From a virus, in IMG/VR virus record IMGVR_UViG_3300031784_002315, positions 1 to 64,000 of that record: a stretch of DNA of 64,000 nt; one strand, 5' to 3'. Position 1 is the first letter of the stretch; each line of letters opens with the position of its first letter. Both the position numbers and the translations under genes were made by a program. Below are positions 7,630 to 15,420 of the stretch, piece by piece. Under the pieces are notes generated by a model. It ran no database searches. It saw only the letters and a list, made by a program, of their open reading frames with translations, and was not told where the DNA came from.

Positions 7630-8919
7630 ATGTCTGTCAAAAAGACTCAATCCAAGCGTAAAAAGAACTGGGCTCCAGATCCTAACATTACTCCCGAAGC
7701 ACTTGATCGTATGCGTGTAGACGTCCTCGATCGCATTATTGTTGCTCGTGTAGGCTTGCTTCTAAAGCATCCTTTTTTCGGTAGTATGGCTACTCGTCTG
7801 CGTGTTGAAAGTGCCGACGAATGGTGCATGACTGCGGCAACAGACGGTCGTCATCTTTACTTTAACACTCAGTTCTTTAATGCAATGAACAATAAAGAAA
7901 TTGAGTTTGTTATTGCACACGAAATCCTTCACTGTGTTTACGATCACCTTACTCGTCGTGAAGATCGTGATCCAATGCTTTACAACATCTCTGCAGACTA
8001 CATTGTTAACAACCTTCTTGTTCGTGACAAGATTGGTCAAAAGCCTCGTGTAGTTGATTGCTATCAAGACTTCAAGTATGATAAGTGGACTTCAGAAGAA
8101 GTCTATGACGATCTGTTCAAGAACGCTCATAAGATCGACTTTGATGCTCTTGGCGAACTGCTTGACGAACACATTGACTGGGAAGCAGGCGATGAAGAAG
8201 GTGATGGCAAAGAAGGCAATGGCTCGGGCAAAGGTCGTCCTAGACTGACCAAGGCCGAACTTGATGCAATCAAGGACGAAATCAAAGAAGCAATGATCAA
8301 TGCTGCACAGAGTGCAGGTGCTGGCAACACTCCTGGTGAGATCCAGCGTATGATCAAAGAACTAACTGAGCCTAAGATGAACTGGCGCGAACTTCTGCGT
8401 CAGCAAATCCAAAGCACTATTCGTAACGATTACACTTTTGCTCGTCCTAGTCGTAAAGGCTGGCACACTGGTGCTATTCTTCCTGGTATGAACTTTGACG
8501 AAACTATCGATATTACTGTTGCTATCGATATGTCAGGTTCTATTGGTAACGATCAGGCTCGTGACTTTTTGAGTGAGATCAAAGGCATTATGGACGAATA
8601 CAAGGACTATCGTATTAAACTGTGGTGTTTTGACACTAAGGTTTACAACGAACAGGACTTTAGTGCAGACGGCGGCGAATCGCTTATGGATTATGAAATC
8701 ATGGGCGGCGGCGGTACAGACTTCGACTGTAACTGGAAATACATGAAATCAAATGATGTCCAGCCTAAGAAGTTTGTTATGTTTACTGATGGATATCCGT
8801 TCGGTAGTTGGGGAGACGAGTCTTACTGTGATACTATTTTTATTATCCACAGTAACCACAACAAATCTTTGCAAGCACCGTTTGGCGTAACTGCCCACTA
8901 CGAGGAGTCACGTGGTTAA
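7630..8919 (+). CDS. VWA-domain protein with HExxH metallopeptidase-like domain
   Basis: 429 residues. The N-terminal half carries HEILH (residues 97-101) in the setting of a DUF2201-type putative metallopeptidase. A Gly/Glu/Lys linker (about 185-205) follows, and the C-terminal half is a von Willebrand A domain with a MIDAS motif DMSGS at 300-304 and a later GGGGTDF and FTDGYP. Proteins of this build work with MoxR AAA+ ATPases; the upstream gene is one. Target unknown. Whether the HExxH is active cannot be judged here. Confidence 0.87.
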   Translation: MSVKKTQSKRKKNWAPDPNITPEALDRMRVDVLDRIIVARVGLLLKHPFFGSMATRLRVESADEWCMTAATDGRHLYFNTQFFNAMNNKEIEFVIAHEILHCVYDHLTRREDRDPMLYNISADYIVNNLLVRDKIGQKPRVVDCYQDFKYDKWTSEEVYDDLFKNAHKIDFDALGELLDEHIDWEAGDEEGDGKEGNGSGKGRPRLTKAELDAIKDEIKEAMINAAQSAGAGNTPGEIQRMIKELTEPKMNWRELLRQQIQSTIRNDYTFARPSRKGWHTGAILPGMNFDETIDITVAIDMSGSIGNDQARDFLSEIKGIMDEYKDYRIKLWCFDTKVYNEQDFSADGGESLMDYEIMGGGGTDFDCNWKYMKSNDVQPKKFVMFTDGYPFGSWGDESYCDTIFIIHSNHNKSLQAPFGVTAHYEESRG

Positions 8920-9196
8920 GAAGAATAAAATTAATCCACTCAACGTGCTTGAGGTAAGGAGGGTAGAATTCTGCCCTCCTTATTTCGAAACGATTGTTAT
9001 TAATCCTACATACAATCTTTCCAAGGCATTAGAAGAGTGGATCTACGAAAACTGTTCCAGCCGATTCTACGTTGGTAACACTATCGAATTAGGCGAATCA
9101 ACACCATTTAAACAAAAAATTAAAATTGGTTTTGAAAATCCCTCGGAACTAAGTTATTTTATGATAGCTTGTCCACTTTTGAAATACAACAGATAA
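8912..9196 (+). CDS. small hypothetical protein
   Basis: 94 residues from a GTG that overlaps the VWA gene's end by 8 bases. No domain recognised. A strong self-complementary segment lies inside the coding sequence (8956-8981, separate entry), so part of the protein sequence (VRRVEFCPPYF) may be constrained by RNA structure. If translation is real it is coupled to the VWA gene. Confidence 0.6.
   Translation: MVKKNKINPLNVLEVRRVEFCPPYFETIVINPTYNLSKALEEWIYENCSSRFYVGNTIELGESTPFKQKIKIGFENPSELSYFMIACPLLKYNR
8956..8981 (+). promoter_or_regulatory. self-complementary hairpin inside a short gene
   Basis: AAGGAGGG and CCCTCCTT flank a GAATTC centre; eight perfect pairs, one G-U and two more pairs can form over a 4-base loop. 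The left arm contains a perfect Shine-Dalgarno core (AGGAGG). It could act as an attenuator or terminator after the VWA gene, or hide a ribosome site. No T run follows, so termination is uncertain. Confidence 0.45.
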
Positions 9197-9229
9197 ATCT
9201 ATAATATATATTAATACAAGGAGATTACT

Positions 9230-9469
9230 ATGTCTGAACAAACTCAACCAAACCCAATGGATCTAACTATTCAAGATTTAGCAATTATGAAACAAATCAT
9301 CGACATTGCTAGCGAACGTAGTGCTTTTAAACCAGCAGAAATGGCCGCTGTTGGAACAGTGTACACAAAGTTAGAACATTTTCTAAAAACTGTTGAAGAA
9401 CAACAAAAGGCAGCAAAAGCCGCACAGGCTGCAACACCTGCTGCAACAGAGGAAAACACCAATGCCTAA
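9230..9469 (+). CDS. small phage protein with Ala/Gln-rich tail
   Basis: 79 residues preceded by AAGGAG. The N-terminus reads MSEQTQPNPMDLTIQDLAIM and the middle contains KPAEMAAVGTVYTKLEHFLK. The last 25 residues are rich in Ala, Gln and Lys and look disordered or coiled-coil. I associate this pattern with a conserved small protein of T4-like cyanophages and their relatives; role unknown. It overlaps the next gene by 8 bases and begins a unit leading to the fibre gene. Confidence 0.75.
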   Translation: MSEQTQPNPMDLTIQDLAIMKQIIDIASERSAFKPAEMAAVGTVYTKLEHFLKTVEEQQKAAKAAQAATPAATEENTNA

Positions 9470-10085
9470 TATTAAACACGTAGGCAGAATCAAAAACAAT
9501 AAACGGAGAGCAATTGTTGCATATCGTACACTGCCAGGTGATCCGTATAATTGTTTAGTAGTTCTAACCGAATCACTTCCGTCAGATGAACACGATGTAC
9601 TAATCAAAGTAGTTGAGTCGCCTGCAGGTCAAGATGCATACGAGTTAGCAGAAGTAATGGCTAGGTCATATCTTCCTGACGGGCGTAACATGCTTTCTGG
9701 ATTTCATACTACTGGAAAATTAAGAAAAGTTCCAACCAACGAAATTGAAATGACTCCTGATAGCAAAACTGTTATCAGTCTTGACAAGTTAAATGAAGCC
9801 ATTGCTCAGCAACGTGGAATTTCGTTAGAAGATTTGGCTCTTAAACCTTCGGGTCAATCTGCCGAAACCCCACAGGTTATCAACGAAATGCCTCTAATGG
9901 CTGCTGAAACTGTTAACTCACAGATTACAGATGCTGTAACTACAATGCCGCCTACCGCAGAAGAAATGGCAGCACAATTGCGTAGTCAAGCAGATGCTAT
10001 GTTCAAGGAAGCAAAGAAAATGCGAGAAGTTGCAGAAACACTTGTTCCAACTGTAAAGAAAGTCAAAGCAGAAAAAAGTGCCTAA
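9462..10085 (+). CDS. hypothetical phage protein
   Basis: 207 residues from the ATG at 9462; an upstream start at 9393 would lie wholly within the previous gene. The N-terminal 75 residues look globular (VGRIKNNKRRAIVAYRTLPG, then a Cys-poor alpha/beta pattern). The C-terminal third is helical and Ala/Glu/Met-rich (TAEEMAAQLRSQADAMFKEA), likely a coiled coil. It sits between two small proteins upstream of the tail fibre, suggesting a virion or assembly role; that is inference only. Confidence 0.72.
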   Translation: MPNIKHVGRIKNNKRRAIVAYRTLPGDPYNCLVVLTESLPSDEHDVLIKVVESPAGQDAYELAEVMARSYLPDGRNMLSGFHTTGKLRKVPTNEIEMTPDSKTVISLDKLNEAIAQQRGISLEDLALKPSGQSAETPQVINEMPLMAAETVNSQITDAVTTMPPTAEEMAAQLRSQADAMFKEAKKMREVAETLVPTVKKVKAEKSA

Positions 10086-10395
10086 AAGAAAAGTTCATCC
10101 CGATCCTGAAACAGAAGAACACTGGCAAGAAATTTTTGATTCTGTCGAGATGGACTATCTTCCTCTAGAATATATTGACCGCATACTAATTACTTTTCAA
10201 GACGGTAGTGTATGGGACATTGATATAAAAGATAGTAAAAAAAAGCAACCTATCGAACAAATAGAAGATTCGTTAGATCAACTTTTTGAAGAATATGACG
10301 ACAACATCGAATCTATTGATTTTAGACTTGACTTAAAACGTGTTCAGACAGACGTTAGTAAGCGTGTTTATAAGTTCTTAAAATTAAACAGATAA
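10078..10395 (+). CDS. small acidic hypothetical protein
   Basis: 105 residues from a GTG overlapping the previous stop by 8 bases. Very acidic: IEQIEDSLDQLFEEYDDNIE in the middle. No domain recognised. It is the last gene before the hairpin and fibre gene. It may be a chaperone-like or regulatory partner, but nothing in the sequence proves this. Confidence 0.68.
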   Translation: MPKRKVHPDPETEEHWQEIFDSVEMDYLPLEYIDRILITFQDGSVWDIDIKDSKKKQPIEQIEDSLDQLFEEYDDNIESIDFRLDLKRVQTDVSKRVYKFLKLNR

Positions 10396-10396
10396 T

Positions 10397-10447
10397 AAAT
10401 CTCCTAGAGTGATAAATATATAAAAGTATTATCACTCTAGGAGATTT
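10397..10447 (+). promoter_or_regulatory. 19-bp perfect inverted repeat holding a late-type box and ribosome site
   Basis: Positions 10397-10415 are the exact reverse complement of 10429-10447, with a 13-base loop. The left arm runs into GATAAATA (10411-10418), one base off the T4 late consensus. The right arm carries the AGGAG (10439-10443) that serves the fibre gene at 10453. One structure thus ends the upstream transcript and can also cover the fibre ribosome site. The symmetry is seen; the roles are inferred. Confidence 0.7.
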
Positions 10448-10452
10448 TCAAT

Positions 10453-12081
10453 ATGGCATTGCGATTAAGACGCGGGACTGAGGCAGAAAGAGGTTCTGTC
10501 ATCTTTCAAGAAGGCGAATTAGTTTATGTAACTGACACCAAAGACCTTTATGCCGGAGACGGGGTAACACCTGGAGGTATTAAAGTTTCTAATGTTGGAT
10601 CTCCAGATGCACTTACACAAAACTTAGACTTAGACGGATTCAACATTCTCGGAAGTGGTACTGTTACTGCAACTGCCTTTGTAGGCGACGGCAGCGGACT
10701 TACTAACTTACCTATCGGTGCAGGCGGTGTAGTCGAGGGTGTAAATTACAGAATTAATATTGTTGGAAACGATAGTAGTACTATTGTAAATTCTGCTACA
10801 AATACATTAACCGGTTTGTTTGTAGGCGACGGTAGCAATATTACCAACATCTTACTAGACCAACTCGACGATGCATTTATATCATTTCCTAGCAACGGAG
10901 AAGTGCTAACTTACACTGATGGCTTCTGGGTTAACGCACCCGCAACCGGTGGCGAAGGTATAGTTGCAGGTGGCGACTATCGAATCAATATTATCGGAAC
11001 CGATAGCACTAGAATAATTGATACTAATACAAATACAATAAGTGGACAGTTTGTTGGAGAACTTTCTGGTTCTGTATTTACAGACAACTCGTCAATAATT
11101 ATTGACGGCATTGACGGAACAATATATTCTGATAGTATAAAACATACAGGCGGTGCTCTAAAAGTAGAAAACGCTACTGTTGGGGTTAGAACTACTCTTA
11201 ATGTTAATAGTGTTGACGAACTTTCTAGAGTAACAATATCAAGAGAGTCAAACTCAACAATTAACGATAGTATGGTTTATGGTAGATTAGATTTTGTAAA
11301 AAACGATCCTGGCGGACTTGTCACTACTGCAACTGTTGGTGCTGATAACCTAGGATTATTTTTTGCTATTAACCCAACAGGAATTACTTCTAACGAACCT
11401 GAGTACGTTGTTTTTTCTGCAGATAATAATTTTGGAATAGGAGTTTTTGATCCGCAAACAAAACTTGAAATTAAAGACGGCAGTTTAAGATTCAACGAAT
11501 CAAGAAATCTTTTAGACATCTCTCCGGCTTCACTTTACGAACTAACTGTTGATATCAATAACAACACACTAGCGTTCTATGACGGTGTTGAATGGAGAAA
11601 TATTGTAGCATCCGGAAGCACAGCACTTGAAACAGTGTTACCTGGAGGTTTATTTATTGGAGCATATGATCAAGCCACTATAAATTCTTTTGGACTTGAC
11701 AGTGCAAACATTACCGGTTCTATAGTTTATAATTCAGATAGCGACAGATTTGAATTTTTCCAATCCGGTTCATGGATCCCGCTTGCAAATCAAGAACTCG
11801 AAGAAACATCTGATGTACGTTTTGCAAGTGTTACTGCCGATAGTTTCATTAGTACCGGAGCAGGAACTCCTACACTAGAAAGTGCTACAAACCTCGATCT
11901 ACAAGCAGGTAACGCTGTTAGAGTAATAGGTGCTCCATTTAGATTAGCAAATCTTACAACAACTCAACGAAATGCATTAACTGCTGCAAATGGCGATATG
12001 ATATACAACTCAACTGCAAACAGAATTCAGGCATATCAAAACGGTGCTTGGATTAATCTAGACGACGGAACTTCTGCATAA
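10453..12081 (+). CDS. tail fibre / structural protein
   Basis: 542 residues. The start MALRLRRGTEAERGSVIF followed by EGELVYVTDTKDLYAGDG is the recurrent N-terminal signature of tail-fibre and receptor-binding proteins in T4-like cyanophages and relatives. The middle holds repeated modules: YRINIVGNDSSTIV with GLFVGDGSNITN, and again YRINIIGTDSTRII with GQFVGELSG. The C-terminus (TTTQRNALTAANGDMIYNS, then AYQNGAWINLDDG) is a second typical fibre module. Expected to lie on the virion and contact the host. Shares the 'YRINI-G-DST' module with the gene at 41738. Confidence 0.85.
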   Translation: MALRLRRGTEAERGSVIFQEGELVYVTDTKDLYAGDGVTPGGIKVSNVGSPDALTQNLDLDGFNILGSGTVTATAFVGDGSGLTNLPIGAGGVVEGVNYRINIVGNDSSTIVNSATNTLTGLFVGDGSNITNILLDQLDDAFISFPSNGEVLTYTDGFWVNAPATGGEGIVAGGDYRINIIGTDSTRIIDTNTNTISGQFVGELSGSVFTDNSSIIIDGIDGTIYSDSIKHTGGALKVENATVGVRTTLNVNSVDELSRVTISRESNSTINDSMVYGRLDFVKNDPGGLVTTATVGADNLGLFFAINPTGITSNEPEYVVFSADNNFGIGVFDPQTKLEIKDGSLRFNESRNLLDISPASLYELTVDINNNTLAFYDGVEWRNIVASGSTALETVLPGGLFIGAYDQATINSFGLDSANITGSIVYNSDSDRFEFFQSGSWIPLANQELEETSDVRFASVTADSFISTGAGTPTLESATNLDLQAGNAVRVIGAPFRLANLTTTQRNALTAANGDMIYNSTANRIQAYQNGAWINLDDGTSA

Positions 12082-13652
12082 TGGAAACCAAAGAATATAT
12101 CGTTAGCACAATACGTGGTATAGATATTGCAGATGTCGATACAGAGATGACTGCGTCAACTGGTAGTAGTACTATTCCAAATAGAAGTTGTGAAATCTGC
12201 AATAGTAGACCATTAAGTACTAGACAGACTCATTATCATTTAACTGATGCCGAAGCAGAAGCATTACGCAACGATCCTAGAATTTATTCTGTAGAAATTC
12301 CGCCAAATCAACGTGATGATATTTCTATTGGTCACAATGCTGTGCAAACTGGCAATTTTACTAAAACAAGTTCGGACTCGGGGAGTTTTATCAACTGGGG
12401 TTTAAAACGTTGTATTTCTGAAACTAATAATTACGGATCTGGAACTACTATTGATAACTTATTTTCCTACAGTGCTGATGGTTCAGGTGTTGACATTGTT
12501 ATACACGATTCAGGATTACAAGTTGATCATCCTGAATTCAACGATGCAAATGGTATTAGTAGAGTTCAACTAATCAATTGGTATACAGAAAGTGGCTTGG
12601 CAGGAACACAAAGTGTAAACCATTATAGAGACTACGACGGACACGGTACACACGTTGGAGGAATTGCTGCTGGCAAAACATTTGGGTGGGCCAAAAATGC
12701 AAGAATCTATGCTCTTAAGGTTAATGGTTTAGAAGGTGCTGGCGATAGCGGAACTGGAATTTCTATCACAGACTGTTTTGATGTTGTAAAAGGGTGGCAC
12801 CAAAACAAACCCATTGATCCAGCAACTGGATATAAACGACCAACTGTGGTAAATATGAGTTGGGGATATGGTACAACCTTTACAAATATCACCGGCGGGT
12901 CATATCGAGGTACTCCATGGGTAGGTACTAGTAGAGATACATCAAAAGGAATGATCGGTTCCTTTACCCTTTCTGGTTATAGACACGTTGTTAGAGTAGA
13001 TTCAGTAGATGTCGATTTACAAGAACTTATTGATGTAGGTGTGCATGTGTTTATTGCTGCTGGAAATACATACCAAAAAATTGATGTATCCGGCGGTCTC
13101 GACTACAACAACTATTATACTAAAACAGGTACCGGCGATGTTTATTATCACAGAGGTGGTTCACCCATAGACGACCAAGCGTTTATGGTTGGCAACATCG
13201 ATAGTACAGTGTTTAGTGCAACCACCGAATACAAAGCCAGCAGTAGCGAAAGTGGACCTGGCGTAGATATTTGGGCACCCGGTACAAATATTATGAGTTG
13301 CACTAGTACAACCAACGAATGGGGTGGCGGATCTCAAAATTACTATTTAGACAGTAATTATAGACAGACAAATATCGGTGGTACTAGTATGGCGTCACCA
13401 CAGGTTGCTGGTGTTGCAGCATGTTATTTGCAAATCAATCCGCAAATGACTCCTGCACAACTCAAAACAAAAATACTTGCTGACAGTAAACAAAACGTTG
13501 TTTATACAACAGGGTTAAGCAATGATTACACCAATGACCGAAGTATCGAAGGTGGCAATAATCTTTTCTTATACAATAAGTATAACCAAGCAACAGTTGG
13601 CGGAATTACCGGACCAATGTCAACAACAGTACTATTAAAAAATAAAAACTAA
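12081..13652 (+). CDS. subtilisin-like serine protease (peptidase S8), probably virion-linked
   Basis: 523 residues with a complete subtilase triad: Asp in VDIVIHDSGLQVDHPEF (D143), His in DGHGTHVGGIAAG (H188) and Ser in GGTSMASPQVAGV (S436). There is no signal peptide; a roughly 80-residue N-terminal part could be an inhibitor-like prodomain. Its ATG overlaps the fibre stop (TAATG), so the two are co-translated. Subtilases beside fibre genes occur in marine T4-like phages, where maturation of virion proteins or digestion of host surface are plausible roles; neither is shown here. Confidence 0.87.
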   Translation: METKEYIVSTIRGIDIADVDTEMTASTGSSTIPNRSCEICNSRPLSTRQTHYHLTDAEAEALRNDPRIYSVEIPPNQRDDISIGHNAVQTGNFTKTSSDSGSFINWGLKRCISETNNYGSGTTIDNLFSYSADGSGVDIVIHDSGLQVDHPEFNDANGISRVQLINWYTESGLAGTQSVNHYRDYDGHGTHVGGIAAGKTFGWAKNARIYALKVNGLEGAGDSGTGISITDCFDVVKGWHQNKPIDPATGYKRPTVVNMSWGYGTTFTNITGGSYRGTPWVGTSRDTSKGMIGSFTLSGYRHVVRVDSVDVDLQELIDVGVHVFIAAGNTYQKIDVSGGLDYNNYYTKTGTGDVYYHRGGSPIDDQAFMVGNIDSTVFSATTEYKASSSESGPGVDIWAPGTNIMSCTSTTNEWGGGSQNYYLDSNYRQTNIGGTSMASPQVAGVAACYLQINPQMTPAQLKTKILADSKQNVVYTTGLSNDYTNDRSIEGGNNLFLYNKYNQATVGGITGPMSTTVLLKNKN

Positions 13653-13683
13653 ATTTAATCAAAAAAAATATATCTATGCAATA

Positions 13684-13716
13684 AGTGTGCTAATTACAGT
13701 TAGCACACTTTCTTTT
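13684..13716 (+). terminator. intrinsic terminator after the subtilase
   Basis: AGTGTGCTAA (13684-13693) pairs perfectly with TTAGCACACT (13700-13709) over a 6-base loop, followed by TTCTTTT. It ends the fibre-subtilase unit 31 bases after the stop and precedes the biosynthetic operon. Confidence 0.82.
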
Positions 13717-13726
13717 AGAGGTTTTA

Positions 13727-14851
13727 ATGAATAAACTAGAAAACTATTGTCTTGCAACATCGGTATCTTCGCCTACCCTTGTAATTGATTTAAATATTGT
13801 AGAAGAGAATTTTAATATTTTTAAAAATTCTCTTCAAGATTATAAAATACACTATGCTGTTAAAGCTAACCCAAACCTCGATGTATTAAAACTGTTAGTA
13901 AAATTAGATAGTTATTTTGATGTTGCTAGTGGCAACGAAATTAAACAATGTCTTAAAGCAGGAGCCGATCCTAAAAAATTAAGTTTTGGTAGTACTATTA
14001 AAAGTATAAAGGATATAAAATACTCTTACAAAAACGGTGTAACACTGTTTGCTGCGGATTCAATCGAAGAATTAAAAAAAATAGAAACCTATGCACCCGG
14101 CAGCGATGTGTTTATTCGTGTACTACTTGGAGACACTGAAGCACTAAGACCGTTGAATAAAAAATTCGGCTGTAGTACCGACATGGCAGAACATCTATTC
14201 GAACAAGCAAAAAATTTAAATATTAATTTAGTAGGACTTAGTTTTCATGTTGGATCGCAAACATTACATCCACACATGTGGTTTGATAGTTTAGATATAG
14301 TATCAACACTTTGGAATAAATTAAAAAATAAAGGATATAATTTAACAGTCCTTAATATCGGGGGTGGATTTCCTTCTAAGTACGACGAAGATATCACCAA
14401 TGTGCCTATATATTGTAACGTAATTAAAAACACAATACAACAAAAATTTGGTGCTGTTGAAAATATTTTTGCAGAACCGGGTAGAGCGTTAGTTGCAAAT
14501 TCTGGTATTGTAATTGCAGAATCTATACTAGTGAGTAAAAAAGATATCAACGATACAGATACATGGCTGTATCTTAACATAGGAAGATTTGGAGGACTTT
14601 ATAGTACAGATGGAGAGATTTTTAAATATAAAATAACTGCACCCCACTCTAGTGGCGAAAATGTTCCATATATAGTTGCTGGTCCAACATTGCACAGTGC
14701 TGACATTTTATACGAAAAATATCGACCATTACTGCCAAAGGATATTAAAAGCGGAGATAAAATTTTAATATATAACACAGGATCATATACTAGTGTTTAT
14801 TCAACTAGATTTAACGGATTTAGTCCTATTAAAACGAAAGTGTTAAAATGA
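13727..14851 (+). CDS. ornithine/diaminopimelate decarboxylase-like PLP enzyme
   Basis: 374 residues, fold-type III PLP (alanine racemase barrel). Seen: PLP lysine in YAVKANPN (K46), HVGSQ (H174), glycine loop GGGFP (212-216), EPGR (250-253) and the C-terminal NTGSYTSVYS. The family normally has a Cys in a GPxCDxxD motif that protonates the carbanion; here it reads GPTLHSAD (319-326), so that Cys is replaced by Leu. With homospermidine synthase in the same operon an ornithine-to-putrescine role is attractive. Loss of the Cys could instead favour decarboxylation-dependent transamination or another substrate. Confidence 0.82.
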   Translation: MNKLENYCLATSVSSPTLVIDLNIVEENFNIFKNSLQDYKIHYAVKANPNLDVLKLLVKLDSYFDVASGNEIKQCLKAGADPKKLSFGSTIKSIKDIKYSYKNGVTLFAADSIEELKKIETYAPGSDVFIRVLLGDTEALRPLNKKFGCSTDMAEHLFEQAKNLNINLVGLSFHVGSQTLHPHMWFDSLDIVSTLWNKLKNKGYNLTVLNIGGGFPSKYDEDITNVPIYCNVIKNTIQQKFGAVENIFAEPGRALVANSGIVIAESILVSKKDINDTDTWLYLNIGRFGGLYSTDGEIFKYKITAPHSSGENVPYIVAGPTLHSADILYEKYRPLLPKDIKSGDKILIYNTGSYTSVYSTRFNGFSPIKTKVLK

Positions 14852-15420
14852 AGGTTGTTAATATTTTAAAATACGGAGAGATAACTGATCAGTATTTTTA
14901 TAAAAAATTTTTACTACTTTTAGAAGAATTGTCGTTGTCAGAAGATAAAAGAAAAGAAAATTATTCATTAAGATCTCTTGACCTTGAAAATCATATGACT
15001 TTCGATTTACTAGTTGATAACAAAAAGATTGTTTGCTTTAGCGGACTTTATAATAGACCAGCATGGGGCGAAGGTATATTTAGAAGTTCAAATAGAACCT
15101 TTGTCAATCCAGAATACAGAACCAAAGTATATAATTTTTTAAATCCACAATTTATTGTACCTTCGCAAGTTGAATTTCACAAAAACGAAATTAGTTTGGT
15201 TTTTAATTCAAGAGAACACTACAAAGCAGAGTTATATTTTAAAAAAGCAAAAGAAAAGATTGAGTTTTATAATGACTGGATAATACATCCCGGAATGGTA
15301 CATGTTGTACCAAGGTCAAATAAAAAATCTGCTTATCAAAAAATAATGTATAAAATGTTTAAGGGCGAAATACCATTTAACTTTATAAGCACAGAAGAAT
15401 GGAAATCCTTAAAAGAATGA
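14848..15420 (+). CDS. putative GNAT-like protein
   Basis: 190 residues, starting inside the decarboxylase stop (ATGA). The arrangement (a helical N-terminus, a strand pair around VDNKKIVCFSGLY, then RTFVNPEYRTKVYNFL, and a final PGMVHVVPRSNKKSAYQK) resembles phage GNAT-fold proteins such as the one at 54497. The acetyl-CoA loop is not clearly conserved, so activity is uncertain. It belongs to the decarboxylase/ligase operon and would acylate or bind the operon's intermediate if active. Confidence 0.5.
   Translation: MKVVNILKYGEITDQYFYKKFLLLLEELSLSEDKRKENYSLRSLDLENHMTFDLLVDNKKIVCFSGLYNRPAWGEGIFRSSNRTFVNPEYRTKVYNFLNPQFIVPSQVEFHKNEISLVFNSREHYKAELYFKKAKEKIEFYNDWIIHPGMVHVVPRSNKKSAYQKIMYKMFKGEIPFNFISTEEWKSLKE

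Noticed and set aside
15399-15416. Longer start for the AMP-forming ligase
   Set aside because: The ATG at 15417 overlaps the upstream stop as ATGA, the coupling used across this operon.
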